A stretch of DNA of 64,000 nucleotides from Petaurus breviceps papuanus (GCA_028583685.1 JAMXIF010000065.1:32784763-32848762); one strand, 5' to 3'. Positions 1 to 11,379 are shown, numbered from the stretch's first letter. Translations and numbers: made by a program. Notes: generated from the letters alone by a model not told the origin.

Positions 1-230
1 GCACCCACCCAGAAATAACCGGTCATGTAACCTTGAGCAAGTTACTTAACCCCAATTGCTTAGGGGCGGCCAGGTGGCTCAGCGAGTGAGAGCACCGGCT
101 CCAGTGTCGGGATGACCTGGATCAAATCTGGGCTCAGATACTCAGCACCACACCCAGAAATAACTGGTCATGTAACCTTGAGCAAGTTACTTAACCCCGA
201 TTGCTTTAAAAGAAAAAAAAAAGAAAGAAA
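1..230 (+). mobile_element. Dimeric SINE (family A), left unit cut by window edge
   Basis: The 3' part of a left monomer (1-61) runs straight into a full right monomer (about 62-214). The right monomer has a tRNA-like head (GGTGGCTCAGCGAGTGAGAG), a middle part with CACACCCAGAAATAAC and an A-rich tail to 230. The junction AATTGCTTAGGGGC is the same as in the other three dimers of this window. Confidence 0.85.
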
Positions 231-425
231 GGGCAGAAACTCAAACCCAGGTCCCAATTTTAAATTCAGTCCTCTTGCTATGACACTACCCTGTTACTAG
301 AGCAGGAATGGAACTTAAAGTCTATTTAGTCTCATCCTCATTTACAGAAGAGAAAGAGAAATTAAATCACTTGTTCATCCATAGATAAGCTGGTAACAAA
401 TAGCAGAGTCAAAGCTTAAATACTG
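231..425 (-). mobile_element. Two old MIR/CORE-SINE fragments, minus strand
   Basis: The stretch after 235 (CTCAAACCCAGGTCC) reads as a minus-strand MIR head whose other part would lie left of the family A insertion. A second fragment at about 305-425 keeps the minus CORE pattern (CTCATTTACAGAAGAG, then AGCTGGTAACAAATAGCAGAG). Confidence 0.55.
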
Positions 426-660
426 GAGTGGAGAGTGCTGTATTTAACATCAGGGGACCTGGATTTTAATCCACAGTCTACCACATTTTAATTATGATCT
501 TGTTCAAGTCAGTTGGTCTGGATTTGAGACCCAGCTCTGACAATTACTGCCTGTGTGACTTTGACCAAGTCACACAACTGTTCTGGGGACTCTGCATCTC
601 CATTTGTAAAATAAAAGAGCCAGATTCCCCCTCTACTCATTTGCAGAGGAGGAAGGTACA
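426..660 (+). mobile_element. MIR/CORE-SINE copies, plus strand
   Basis: A partial copy (430-505) is followed by a clearer one (508-660) with the CORE motif CCTGTGTGACTTTGACCAAG near 550 and CATTTGTAAAATAAAAG near 600. Both are strongly diverged. Confidence 0.6.
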
Positions 661-746
661 TGGGTGTGGAACATTGCATAGAATATGAGATTTTCTTAAT
701 ATGTTGTACTGAATTTTCTTCTTTTTTTCTTAAAAAAGTTCTTTGT

Positions 747-1049
747 TGGGGGCGGCCAGGTAGCACAGCAAGTAAGAGCACCGGCTCCAGTGTCGGGATG
801 ACCTGGGGATTGAATCTGGGCTCAGACACTTAGCACCCACCCAGAAACACTTGGCTATGTAACCTTGAGCAAGTTTCTTAACCCCAATTGCTTAGGGGCG
901 GCCAGGTGGCTCAGCGAGTGAGAGCACTGGCTCCAGTGCCGGGATGACCTGGGGATCAAATCTGGGCACAGATACTTAGCACCACACCCAGAAATAACTG
1001 GCCATGTAACCTTGAGCAAGTTACTTAACCCTGATTGCTTTAAAAAAAT
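747..1049 (+). mobile_element. Dimeric SINE (family A), complete, with target-site duplication
   Basis: Left monomer about 747-893 (GGTAGCACAGCAAGTAAG head, CACCCACCCAGAAACAC middle, no A tail). Right monomer about 894-1049 (GGTGGCTCAGCGAGTGAG head, CACACCCAGAAATAAC middle, A tail). GTTCTTTGT occurs on both sides (738-746 and 1050-1058), so the whole dimer entered in one event. Length is about 303 bp. Confidence 0.9.
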
Positions 1050-1058
1050 GTTCTTTGT

Positions 1059-2040
1059 CTTTAATAAGGGATGCCTCTCTAGGAGAAAGAGAAGGAAGGA
1101 TACAGGGAGAAATCTGGGCAATTGGAAAGTAAAAGATACTGATGCAATCTATTTTTAAAAAAGCAAAGGGTCCAATTCAGTGATCCCGAAGGTCCCTTCC
1201 CAATGCAGATCTATGATCTCATGGCTGTGTTTTGCATGGTGTTGTTATCTTGCCAAGCCATCCATAGGCAATAGTAGAAGGGTTTCTTCTGTAGTGAGTG
1301 ACAGCACCCAGTTTTAGGCTGGTTTATGAGCTTCCCATGTGTGATGCATAAACACTCTTAGGATCCATAACTCAGCTGGAGGGTTCAGAGCCAGGTCCAT
1401 AAACCTTAGCTGTACTTGTGTCTTCACTTTTTGTAGCTAAATAGAAAGTTACATCCCCATTATATAGGATGAGAATAAATGTAGCTAAGCAGCAGTTGGA
1501 TCTTTGAAGTCACTCTGCTAATGCAGACACATTACCTCAGATTTATATTTCAGTCTTAAACTCAGAGGAAGGAGGAAGAAGAGGGGAGGCGCCACATGGG
1601 ACGAGGGAAGAGGAAGTGAAATAGCCTGATGTATAGAATTAGACTGCATTTCAGCAGAGGTAACGGAGGTAGAGAAGGAAGGGGAGAATGTAGAAAAGAA
1701 GAAAGGCAAGGGAGAAAATTTAAAACAAATATCTGAAGAAAATTATTTCAGCCTTGAAGTTTGGATTGTTATTTGGGCCCTAACCATTTATTCTTGTCCC
1801 TGCAAAGAAAATTTCACGGAAATATCCCACATTGCCACATCACTGAACACTGTTTTTAAAATTCAGTGAACTTGCCCTGTCCTCCCTTGTTCTTTATTGG
1901 CCTGTCATTAAACCTGGGTTCATATACTATATCTGTATGTCAAAAAGCCTGTTAGCCTTTCTGTGGCATTTCAAATAAATACCCCTGCAGCATCAACTTT
2001 ACCTCCCCTTCTCAAAGGTTGAATGGCCACTTGCTGGGTG
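1059..2040. other. Mostly unassigned, no gene seen
   Basis: A short MIR/CR1-type tail lies at about 1165-1220 (GAAGGTCCCTTCCCAATGC). A purine-rich run occupies about 1555-1710 and explains the 63-codon minus open frame there. The rest looks single-copy and carries no convincing exon. Confidence 0.4.
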
Positions 2041-2289
2041 TCATGTAGAATGGATTCTAATTCAGGTTTAGGTTGAACTAGATGGCATCTGAGGTCCCAT
2101 CCAAGTCTGCACCCCTCTGGTTTGACTCAGCCCCAGGGGTTAGAAATCTTAGCAATGGTGGAAGTTATGGAGAGGACAATCTCTTCAGGTTACTACCGGC
2201 ATTCCTTCCTTTCCCTGATCATTTCCTGACCATCCTTGGGCTATTTTCCAATTCCACTTCCTCCTGTCCAAGGTGTCTGCAAGGCCATA

Positions 2290-2500
2290 TCATAATATCA
2301 TGAATTTAGAGATGAAAAGGGAATTTCATGGTCATGTAATTCAATGTCCTAATCTTGAACACAAAGGTAACAAAGCTCAGAGGGGTTAAATGATTTGCTT
2401 AAATCACCTAACTAGCTAGCAACTGGCAAAGCTAAGATTGAAACTGACATCCTCAAGACTCCAAAGGCCCAATACTTGCCTGTCCATCATGTATTTTATT
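2290..2500 (-). mobile_element. MIR-type SINE, minus
   Basis: Minus CORE pattern: AACAAAGCTCAGAGGGGTTA, then AACTAGCTAGCAACTGGCAA, then GATTGAAACTGACATCCTC. It begins with the common lead-in of a minus MIR (GAGATGAAAAGGGAATTTCA). A short CR1/MIR tail also lies upstream at 2055-2110. Confidence 0.6.
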
Positions 2501-3270
2501 CTCATGAACATCTTTATCAACTTAATTCATTCAAATGACATTTGAAATAACTCATAGCTTGGGGTGCCAGAAGTGCTCAGAAAAGCTCACAAACACCATG
2601 GTGGTTCAAATCTGGGCACTATACAGAAATATCACTCTCATTTTGTCTTCTACTTCCCAACCCAAGACTTAACTTTAAGAAATCTCAGAATATATCTTGA
2701 GTCTGGTTTCCCACAAGTTAGGTAACAAGGTCTCTGGATCCAGTATACATATTTCAGCTAACAAAGTAAGTGATTAGGTAGAGGGGAGACTTTATTTCAC
2801 TCCACAGAAAATACAGAAGATTCAGAAGACTGAAAGAACCTATCAAAATATAGAAAACATATAAAGTCCATAAAAAGTAAATGCAAGCCATGAATATATT
2901 TAAGAGTGGGTCATTAGTAATAGCTTTGGTAATTTAGAACTGCAAGGGACCTTAAAATTCATTGTTGCACTCATTTTCTAGATAAAGAAAATGAGAAACA
3001 GAGGCACAAGATCTGTAGAACATAACTTTCCTGAGGACAAGGATTATTTCATTTTTGTCATGGTACCTCCAGCACCTATAATGTTTTCTTCATTTATTTC
3101 CTCATTTACTTTTTTTTCAATTAACAAGCATCTATATTCTCTCCCTCCCAGCTTCTCCCAATTTAACAGAAAAAAAGAAAAACAGAATCCTTTTAACAAG
3201 TATGCATTAAGCAAAAATAATTCCTACACTGAGCATTTAGAGAATGTCCCTCATTATACTTCTTAAACCC
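2501..3270. other. Mostly unassigned, with two old repeat scraps
   Basis: A minus MIR fragment lies at about 2930-3010 (ACTGCAAGGGACCTTAAAAT) and an L2-tail-like piece at about 3025-3085 (CCTGAGGACAAGGATTATTT). Nothing recognisable is seen in the remainder. Confidence 0.4.
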
Positions 3271-3274
3271 ATCA

Positions 3275-3575
3275 AGAAGTGGGACTCATAGCTCACCATC
3301 AGAAGTTAGGAAGACCTGAGTTCAAATTCTGCCTCAGATGCTTACTAGCTGTGTGACTTTAGGCAAGTCACTTAACGTCTGTGCCTCAGTTGCCTCATCT
3401 GCAAAATGGAGATAACAATACACCCATTTGAGACAGTTGCTGTGAGGATCAAATGAGTTAACATATAAAACTTTTCATAACCTATGTAAATTCTATCATT
3501 ATGATTACTATTAGTAAATGCCTATCATAGTGCCAGGTGCATATTAGGTGTATAACAAAGGATTACTAAATAGAA
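3275..3575 (+). mobile_element. MIR-type CORE-SINE, near full length
   Basis: Head with GACCTGAGTTCAAATTCTGC (a tRNA B-box relic), CORE with CTTACTAGCTGTGTGACTTT, then CTCATCTGCAAAATGGAGAT and a tail with AGTGCCAGGTGCATATTAGG. It is one of the best-preserved old SINEs here. A minus fragment with GATTTGAACCTAGGTCCCC follows at 3590-3640. Confidence 0.8.
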
Positions 3576-3640
3576 TCCAAGACCAAACATAACTGGCAGA
3601 GGTAAGATTTGAACCTAGGTCCCCTGACACCAGCTCCTCT

Positions 3641-4315
3641 TTTCTTTTCACTTAAAATCTTCCTTTTACACTTGGACAGAAGGGGGGAAGCATCCCATTC
3701 CCCATAGAATTGAGGTGTCCACCAAAGCAGAAGAGGAAGCAATCATTCTATCATGGAGAATTTATGTTGATCCTGGTGCTCTGGCCATCATAGGACCAAC
3801 CATTTCCAAAACATTTTTCATTCCTGTCTTTCAGGAAGCTTTGGCACAATGAGGAGGTTAACATTTCCATTCAACTTGTCAGAGTGTATTAGTCTAATGC
3901 CTCTAAGTACACTGACCTCACTTTCCACAGGCAATTTTCTGAAAGTTTCAGAACACACAGAACACACCTAGACAAGCTTCTATGAGTAGCTATTAGTCTT
4001 CAGACCTACAATGACTTCTCTACCTGCACCCCCACCCCAACCTCATGTATTACAGTGAAAAATGCTCATTTTCCAGATGAGACATAGAAAGTCAAATACA
4101 TTGAAAGTTTGAAAGGCAGGGGTTGAGTAAGATGATCCCATTTCATGCTACATTAATATGTCACTCTAATTTTACCAGGGCTGACATAGAACTGAGGCTT
4201 TAAATTCTAGTGGAGAATTCAGAAGCACACAGCTAGCTAAGAAAGGAAAAAAACACTTATAAAGGGGTAGAAACACACAGGAGACACTCAGGAAAAAATG
4301 AATAACAAACTTAAA
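3641..4315. other. Unassigned, no gene seen
   Basis: Moderate GC with no clear repeat signature. A doubtful minus MIR scrap lies at about 4060-4215. No open frame with exon-like boundaries is seen. Confidence 0.35.
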
Positions 4316-4319
4316 ATAT

Positions 4320-4445
4320 GGTCAGTAGAATGTAAGCATCTTGAGGGCAAGACTGATTTCCTAATTGCCTTTGTATCCCCCAGAGCCTAGGACCATGTGT
4401 TACACATAGTAGGAACTTAACACGTGCTTGTTAAATTGATCATCA
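4320..4445 (+). mobile_element. L2-type LINE 3' tail
   Basis: The order is typical of L2 3' ends: GAATGTAAGCATCTTGAGGG, CCCCAGAGCCTAGGACC, then ACATAGTAGGAACTTAACAC. An E-repeat scrap follows near 4640-4700 (CAAACATTTACTAAGCACC). Confidence 0.7.
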
Positions 4446-4737
4446 GTGAGACATACAAGATGACTGATGGAAGCACAACTATTTGTCTTCAGCTTTATAA
4501 TGCATTTTCTGACTCCATCATTCCATTATCTCTCTGAGTCTAAACAGGCTATGAACTCCTTAGAGTAGACAAGTCAAGACCAACTCAAACTATTTACAGA
4601 AGTAATACAAGACTGAATACCTAAGAGACTGAAAACCCAATCCAACTCAACTCAGCAAACATTTACTAAGCACCTGATACATATAATAAGTCTGAGACAC
4701 CTAGGTATTAGGTCATACATATGTCATATGCAATATG

Positions 4738-5240
4738 TTTTTGTTCATCCTTCATTTTCAAAAAGGACCAATGATATCACTGGGTGGTGTCTTGATTCAG
4801 GGTGAATTGGATTCAAGCGAAGCACAGTTGCACAACGTTGTCAGCCTCACTCTCTCTTCCTGAGTCATCAAAGTCCAGGGCAAAAGAAAAGTCAGGAAGA
4901 TTGGCAATGGCCCAGGATGCATGACCTTGGCGTCTTCCGTATCTGACCAAGCTCTAAGTGCTCCACAATTCCTGTTTCAGCCATTTTCATGGCTATTGGA
5001 ACAAATTCTTCTCATGTGACCATTCCACTAGGAAAAGTTTTCACATGCTTGGAGTAGACATCCCCCTAACTCACTGGTGGGTTTGAGGATTATCAGTGAC
5101 CCTCAACTTGGTTTAACCCATCTGTCAAGACAGTTTTACCAGGAAGTTCTTGGAACCATAGGAGGATACCAAAAGTGAATGGGCATCCCTGAAACATGCT
5201 CAGGAAGCCCTCATCCCTCACACCACATCATGTAGAGCCC
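4738..5240 (-). mobile_element. LINE-associated 3' element D, minus
   Basis: About 500 bp, homologous along most of its length to 7968-8535. Shared blocks include GTGAATTGGATT, GAGTCATCAAAGTCCAG and CATCCCTTAA/CATCCCCCTAA. The terminal block (TTCAAAAAGGACCAATGATA) is the reverse complement of the end of the LINE at 28050-28590, so I infer a tail shared with an RTE/L2-like LINE. Family name not assigned. Confidence 0.65.
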
Positions 5241-5419
5241 TTCCTGAATATGCCACTCGCCCCAATGCAGTATATCAAATGAAAATGATAATTTATCTTC
5301 ATTGGGTTTAACAGTTCACATCTTCAACTGTACATATGTATATATGTCAATCAGACAGTCCAAGCCCTCAAGAAGTTTACATCCTGTTGCAATACAATTT
5401 AACCATTATCTAAAATTAT

Positions 5420-5780
5420 TCACTTTTGTACACTCTCCACTAAAGTCAAACCAGACTTCTTCTTGTCCCTCTGATCATAGTCTCGGTTATCTTTGTCCTT
5501 TGGTCTGTTTCTGTATTTTGGTTTGGTGTTTTCCTCACATTGTTTATTACGCCTGGAATGGCCTCCCTCACCCTCTTTTATTGCATTCTTATCTATGTTG
5601 TAAATCCCAATTATCATACCACCTCCTCTGAGAAGGCTTCCCTGATTTCCTTTGCCTGTGATCCCCCATGAACCGTAATAGACTTTATGTTAGTATTTCT
5701 CAAAATGCACTTATCGTATAATGTTGTGTTTAGCTATGTTTACTAAAATCTGATCCTTCTATTGTGCTGTTACCTTCATG
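5420..5780 (+). mobile_element. L2-type LINE 3' region
   Basis: The block CCTCTGAGAAGGCTTCCCTG near 5625 and the preceding pyrimidine-rich stretch match the usual L2 3' layout. The 109-codon plus open frame 5302-5631 overlaps this repeat and is not taken as a gene. Confidence 0.6.
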
Positions 5781-5799
5781 AGAGTACAGACTTATGCCT

Positions 5800-5847
5800 A
5801 GTTAAGATCATGGGATCATAAATTTTGAAATGGAAGAGACATCTGGG

Positions 5848-5885
<38 letters not shown>

Positions 5886-6000
5886 CCTCAAAGATTGTTT
5901 TATAAACAAGGAGTTTTAGGTCCAGAGATGTCAAGTGGCCAAACTCACACAGATAGGAAGGAACAGAAATGGAATAGGAAATATCCCCTAATTCCAACCC
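5800..6000 (-). mobile_element. MIR-type SINE, minus, carrying a CA repeat
   Basis: The flanks TTTTGAAATGGAAGAGACAT and GAGTTTTAGGTCCAGAGATG read as one minus MIR interrupted by the CA tract at 5850-5884. Confidence 0.55.
5850..5884. repeat. (CA)n microsatellite
   Basis: An uninterrupted 35-bp CA tract inside an old SINE. Confidence 0.98.
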
Positions 6001-6594
6001 ACCACCATACCCAATTTCTTTTGTGTGAACCTTCTATCACTCCCAGAACCTAACAATGCTTTGCAACCCATCAATGAATCAATAAGCATTTGTTATCAAG
6101 GGATTACAATAACCCAGGTACTAGGCCAAACACTAGGGATAGAAAGCCAAGAAAAAAACCAACTCTCTGCACACAACAGATAATTAATTAAAAAAAAAAC
6201 TTGTTGATTTGGTTTGTGAATTGGTTCTTCATTTATGTACTCATTTATTTGATCAAGGACTCCAAAGAAGGAGTATAATATTGCATGTCTGGTCCATTCA
6301 GCCATTTTACTTGTGAACAGATAACCTGTCAAGGTTTGTTCCATTCTGGCACGTTGCCTTGAACAGACCCTCTCATTTTCCCAGGGCTCATCATCTGAGA
6401 TGACATGCCACCTGTCACCCACCCCATACTCAGCTAGGAAGGCTTGTTAGAGGGAATGCACCACAGCAGTATTACCAAAAAAGAAAAAGGGAGAACATAT
6501 AAAGGATGAGAAGAGAATATATATACCTTGAGATAAAGACTTCTATTTTTTATCTTTTTGAATGCTAGAGAAATAACTCCTTCCTGAATTTATG
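6001..6594. other. Unassigned, with an E-repeat fragment
   Basis: About 6065-6175 resembles the start of the E repeat (AATCAATAAGCATTTGTTA, then CACTAGGGATAGAAAGCC). The 108-codon minus open frame 6096-6422 spans it and has no recognisable domain. Confidence 0.4.
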
Positions 6595-6798
6595 TTCCCA
6601 AAATAGTGCTATTGTGAATAGAACACAGCATTTGGTTTTAGAATACCTGGATTCAAATCCTGGCTTTGCTACTTACCACTTGCACGACTTTGAGTAAGTC
6701 ACTTCCCTTCCCTTCTCTGGGCCTCAGTTTCCTAATTTTTAAAAGAATGACATTGAGCTAGAAAGTCTCTGCTAACCCCAAATTTTATGGATATTTCT
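6595..6798 (+). mobile_element. MIR-type SINE
   Basis: GGATTCAAATCCTGGCTTTG head, GACTTTGAGTAAGTCACTTC CORE, GGGCCTCAGTTTCCTAATTT. A family A dimer has entered its 3' tail. Confidence 0.75.
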
Positions 6799-7098
6799 TT
6801 TTTTTTTAAGCAATTGGGGTTAAGTAACTTGCTCAAGTTTACACGGCCAGATATTTCTGGGTGTGGTGCTGAGTATCTGAGCCCGGATTTGATCCAGGTC
6901 ATCCCGACACTGGAGCCGGTGCTCTCACTCGCTGAGCCACCTGGCTGCCCCTAAGCAATTGGGGTTAAGTAACTTGCTCAAGGTTACACGGCCAGGTGTT
7001 TCTGGGTGGGTGCTAAGTGTCTGAGCCCGGGATTCGATCTCCAGGTCTTCTCAACACTGGAGCCGGTGCTCTTACTCGCTGTGCTACCTGGCCGCCCC
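6799..7098 (-). mobile_element. Dimeric SINE (family A), complete, minus
   Basis: Read on the minus strand: left monomer about 7098-6953 (CACCCACCCAGAAACAC), junction CAATTGCTTAGGGGC, right monomer about 6952-6809 and an A tail (the T run at 6799-6808). TGGATATTTCT flanks both ends (6788-6798 and 7099-7109), giving an 11-bp duplication around the whole dimer. Confidence 0.9.
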
Positions 7099-7109
7099 TG
7101 GATATTTCT

Positions 7110-7549
7110 ATGAAAAGGAACTGCTGATCAACTCTATCTTTACTCGTCCAATTCTCTAGAATTAGGAAAATAATTATAGGAATAAAGGAAATAAATAGGG
7201 AGCCCAACTGAATGGAGATGTACCTTGGGAACATATTCCAGAAGGATGCTACTATTCCTACATCTTCCTAGCCCATCCTTCCATTCCTGAAAGTCCTCAT
7301 CATCCCTTCTCAACCCCTCCTACCTCACCAACTCCATATCAGCCCTCTTAGAGGCTCTGCCCCAGTCACAGAAGGTTCCACTTCTGTCTTGGAACTGGTG
7401 GTGTCCTTGCTTTAACTTCCCTGGAAATAAGGGGCTAATAAGTGAATTTCAATTCAAATTTCACTGTAGCTACAGACAGAGGAAATATGTTGTTGACATC
7501 CTGGGTGAGATCTCCAAGTGTATTTCCTATAAAAGGATGTCACTCAGGG
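7110..7549. other. Unassigned, no gene seen
   Basis: A C/T-rich stretch at about 7225-7385 faintly recalls L2 3' sequence but cannot be assigned. No convincing coding signal. Confidence 0.35.
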
Positions 7550-7745
7550 CAACTATGTTTTTATTATAACTTATAGTTTGTAAAGACCCTTCCTCACAAC
7601 AGCCCTATGAGGTAGACTGGACATGTACCACTAGCCCCATTTTGCAAATGAGAAAATTGAACATCAGAAAGGTGAAGCCATATAGCTGGTGAACATCTAA
7701 GCAAGACTCAAATGCATATTTCCCAAATCACTACTATATTCTGTA
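7550..7745 (-). mobile_element. MIR-type SINE, minus
   Basis: ACAGCCCTATGAGGTAGACT, CCATTTTGCAAATGAGAAAA and CATATAGCTGGTGAACATC follow the minus MIR order. A purine-rich unassigned stretch (7746-7967) follows and accounts for the 66-codon lysine-rich frame there. Confidence 0.65.
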
Positions 7746-7967
7746 GGAAAAGAGTTGGGAAAGAGAAACAGGAAAAGCAGCTAAAGAAGAAGGAAAAAGA
7801 AAGTTTGAAGATGACTTGGAGGGCTTTGGAGTTGTTAAGAAATTCAAAGATTGAATTCATGGAAGGGATATTTGGGAGGTGTTTAAGGAAGAGAAGAAAT
7901 CAAGCTGAATGATTACACAAGTTCAAGCTTAAGGAAGGGGGAAAGTTAAAAATAAATGAAGGGGAAG

Positions 7968-8535
7968 TTGTTAGTTCTTCCTTCATTTTTGAAGAGGGCC
8001 AAAGACATCATGATATTGGGACAACATAGCAGATGATGGGTGATGTTTTCACTTGCAGTGAATTGGATTTAAGTGAGGCAGAGTTGAACAAAGTCATCAT
8101 CCTCACCCTCTCTTCCAGAGTCATCAAAGTCCAGAAGCAGGACAAAGTCAAGATGACTGGAGATGGCCTGGTATGCAATGAATGAGTTTGGCATCTCCAA
8201 TGTCTGACCAAACTCTAAACATTCCACAGTGCCTGCTTCAGCCCCCTTCGTGGCCATTGGAACAGAGTGTTCTCATCCACCCATTCTGCTAGAGGAAGTC
8301 TTCACTTGACTGATGTAGGCATCCCCTTAAATCACCAATAGGTTTGACGCTTAGTGGTTACTCTTAACCTGGTTTAGCCTGTTTTTCAAAACTCTTTTAC
8401 CAAATTGTAACTGCTGTGCATTCTACAGCTTCTTGGAGCCACAGGTGAGAGGTAGGTGACAGGTGTACACCAAAGGTGAATGAGCAGCCCTGAAAAGGAC
8501 TTAGCAAGCCCTCACACCAGAAGAGCTAGTACCAA
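7968..8535 (-). mobile_element. LINE-associated 3' element D, second copy, minus
   Basis: Co-linear with 4738-5240 and about 60 bp longer, with an extra stretch around 8400-8460. Two overlapping minus open frames (67 and 62 codons) lie in it. They are in different frames and are not taken as genes. Confidence 0.65.
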
Positions 8536-8579
8536 AGAAAAAGTAACCAAGATAGTAGAAGAAGCAGGCCAGAAAATTC

Positions 8580-9049
8580 AGAGGAAGAGAACTAGACCCT
8601 ACTTCAAATGTTTAGTAGCTGTGTGACCTCGAGCAAGTCTCAAACCTTGCTAAAAAAAACCTTTCTGTGAGGTGGCCATGAGTTCAAGGAGTCCAGAGAT
8701 CATGTGTCCAACAGGTAAAGCTGACCAGTATCAAGGGAAGTTTCTGCTTTAGAAAATACAATCACCAACAAGATCATAGTCTGGCTTGCTAAAACACATT
8801 GACTCTATGAGAAGCAATGCAGAACTGAGGTGAAATGTAAAATACCTAACCAACAGCCTGCAAATTTCTGAATATTCTCGTAAGGTTTAAGGATCAACTT
8901 CCAAGTAAATGCAACAGTAGTAGCATAGATTAAAGTCTGTTTTAAGCCTTTCTGTCAATGAACACTGTACTTGACTTCCTTCCTTTGTAACCTCCCTTCT
9001 ACCTAGGACCCAATGATCCTATTGTAATGGGAACTCAATCCCCTGTACC
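8580..9049. other. MIR scrap then unassigned sequence
   Basis: A plus MIR fragment lies at 8590-8660 (TTTAGTAGCTGTGTGACCTC). The rest has no clear family. CCTGTACCACCTAGCTGCC near 9040-9060 is a relic minus SINE head. Confidence 0.4.
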
Positions 9050-9645
9050 ACCTAGCTGCCAGCATGAGTCAGCTGTGTGATGTGGCAGCCAAAAACGCTA
9101 ATGTTGTCTTGGGCTTCACTGAGAAGAATCACTTCCAGAAAGATGGAAATGATAGTTGCTCTGTACTCTTCCCTGGACAGATCATATCAGGAGATTGTCT
9201 TCAGTTTGGGGAGATACAGTTTTAAGGACAGTGAAAGCTAGAAAGCATCTGAAGGTGGTCCACCAAGATAGTGGATGGTCCTGAGTTCATGCCATATGGG
9301 AATCAGCTAAAGGAATGAGGAAAGTTTAACCTGAGTAAGAGAAAGCTGACCCAAGGGAATGGATAATAGCTGTGTTCAAGTATTTTAAGGCCCCTCCTAT
9401 AGAAAAGGAGTTCTGTATTTAGTCCACAAAGGTCAGAACCAGGAACAATAAGTATAAAGTTGCCAATTTAGGTTTGATATCAGGAAAACACTTCTAATAA
9501 TCAGAGCTAACCAAAAGCAAAATGGGCTACCTCTGATGGTAATGAGTTCTTACTCATTGGAAGTCTTCAAGAAGCTTATTGTCCACTTCCACATTATGGT
9601 AGTAAATGGTTTGTATTAGATAATTGCTGACAATTTTTCCAATTA
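9050..9645 (+). mobile_element. CR1/L3-type LINE 3' end
   Basis: The stretch from TGTGATGTGGCAGCCAAAAA (9075) through ATAGCTGTGTTCAAGTATTT (9365) to ACTCATTGGAAGTCTTCAAG (9553) follows the order of CR1-clade 3' ends that I recall from vertebrate genomes: the last part of ORF2, then the 3' UTR. It is highly decayed. Confidence 0.65.
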
Positions 9646-9647
9646 TA

Positions 9648-9690
9648 AAACTATATATACATATATGTGTATATACATATATAAAATTAT
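9648..9690. repeat. AT/TG-rich low-complexity tract
   Basis: Alternating TA and TG dinucleotides (ATATATACATATATGTGTAT). The following stretch to about 9880 is unassigned. Confidence 0.8.
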
Positions 9691-9884
9691 GTCCTGGAGC
9701 CAGACCTCAACTTTTCACTATGCCCAGCCCCTATCCCAACTAAAAGCAGCTTAAGGCTAATTGTCATAGAGTATAGTCATCTGTGCTCTCTTGCCACAAC
9801 TAAAAAATCCCTGGGAAGGCCAACATTCAAAGCTGAAGAAGGACTAATTAGCTACTCTGCTAAATGAAGTTTGGGAGCCAGTAT

Positions 9885-10370
9885 ACTATAAGATTTATCA
9901 AAATTTCCATACCCAGCTATCCCCCTAAATAGGATTATACTCTAAGAATATCATAAAAAGAAAGAAAAAAATCCACAGCAGTATTATTTGGGATTCTTAA
10001 TGTTTCTAACAGCAAAAAAAAAAAATACCAACAACCTATATATCCAAGAACAGGGAATGACTAGCCAAATTATGATATATAAATGTAATAGAATATTATA
10101 GCATCATAAGAAGCAGCAAATATGAAGAATACAAAGAAATATGGTAAGACCATGTACTGTGATTCAGAGTAAAGAAAGAACCATAAAATTATACATACTA
10201 ACTATAACTATGTCAAAATATAACATAATATTAATAATAATAACAGCAATAAAGTGGGGAATACTCAGGAGAAAAAAAAGATTGGAAGGCAATATGGAAG
10301 CAAATAGGACATTTTTGTCATCATTTGTTAAAGTTAATATCCATGGGGTTTTTTTAAATCATAGAGAACT
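9885..10370 (+). mobile_element. L1-type LINE 3' fragment
   Basis: AATATCATAAAAAGAAAG, CAACCTATATATCCAAGAAC and TAATAGAATATTATAGCATC match the end of L1 ORF2 and the following 3' region. The 83-codon plus frame at 10141-10392 lies largely here. Confidence 0.65.
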
Positions 10371-10387
10371 TAGAAGAGGCAGGATTA

Positions 10388-10630
10388 CATAGTGAGCCAA
10401 AAGAATATAAGACCTGAAATATAGAGGAATCTGGGGTTATTTCTGGGTCATCATGCTTATAGGTTGTAGGACCCTGAGCAATCACCTAAACTCTTTGAGA
10501 CTAAGTTTCCTCATCTGTAAAAATGGGAATAATCATCGATGCACTGCTTTATCTCACAGGACTACAGTGAGAAAAGACCTTTGCAAACCATAAAGTGCTA
10601 TAGGAATGGAAGAAATTATTGTGGTTTTGT
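10388..10630 (+). mobile_element. MIR-type SINE
   Basis: CORE relic GACCCTGAGCAATCACCTAA near 10470, then TTTCCTCATCTGTAAAAATG and a 3' part with ACCTTTGCAAACCATAAAGTG. Confidence 0.7.
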
Positions 10631-11043
10631 ATATAGCCTCTTTTTATTTTGCAGATAAATTTCATAATCTTTTATTGATTCTTACTGTTTGAAGAAAATA
10701 AAACAGTAAATATGTATAGAGAGTCACTACTATGTGTTTATAGCACTGCAGAGAAAAGCAAGTCTTTATATAATGAGCATCTATCACGTGAAGCCTGGTT
10801 AGCAGTCATCCTCGGAGATGGCATATGTAATTCCCACGAGATATAGAACGAACCTTCTTTCTGTTTAGAATCAGGGGGAAAAGGCTGTAGTAATCTGTCC
10901 CTCTCTCACTCAGATCAAGTCAGAATACAAGATCTCAGAAATGGCAGGGGGGAGGTGGTACAAAAAAATCATAGGAGTATATTAGGAGGCAGCTTCCTGT
11001 TTTTAATAGGTTAATTAACTGACCTATTAAATTAACCTCTTAA
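10631..11043. other. Unassigned, with nested AT-rich inverted repeats
   Basis: TTAATAGG (11003-11010) pairs with CCTATTAA (11023-11030). AGGTTAATT (11008-11016) pairs with AATTAACCT (11030-11038). Otherwise no family or coding signal. Confidence 0.5.
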
Positions 11044-11054
11044 TTAAAAACTGA

Positions 11055-11223
11055 GGGATGGCTAGATGGAGCAGTAAATAAAGCACTGGCCCTGGAGTTA
11101 GGAGAACCTGAATTCAAATCCAGCCTCAGATACTTAACATAAAACTAGCCATGTGACCTTGGGCAAGTCACTTAACCCCAATTGCCCTATCTTCCCTCCT
11201 CCAAAAAGAAAAAAAAAAAAAAT
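11055..11223 (+). mobile_element. SINE B (tRNA-derived marsupial CORE-SINE)
   Basis: Head GGCTAGATGGAGCAGTAAAT, B-box-like GAATTCAAATCC, CORE ACTAGCCATGTGACCTTGGG and an A tail. TTAAAAACTGA flanks it (11044-11054 and 11224-11234). It carries a small C/T insertion before the tail relative to other B copies. Confidence 0.88.
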
Positions 11224-11379
11224 TTAAAAACTGACTCCTTACTTCAAAAGCAGGGATACTTTTACTGACCCAAAGACTTGATCTATAACTTGAAATAGAG
11301 AGGGACAGTTGAGATAAAGCCAGCTTAGAATACCCTCCTTGTTCTTCTTCTGACTTTCCATACAATTCTACCATGCCTC

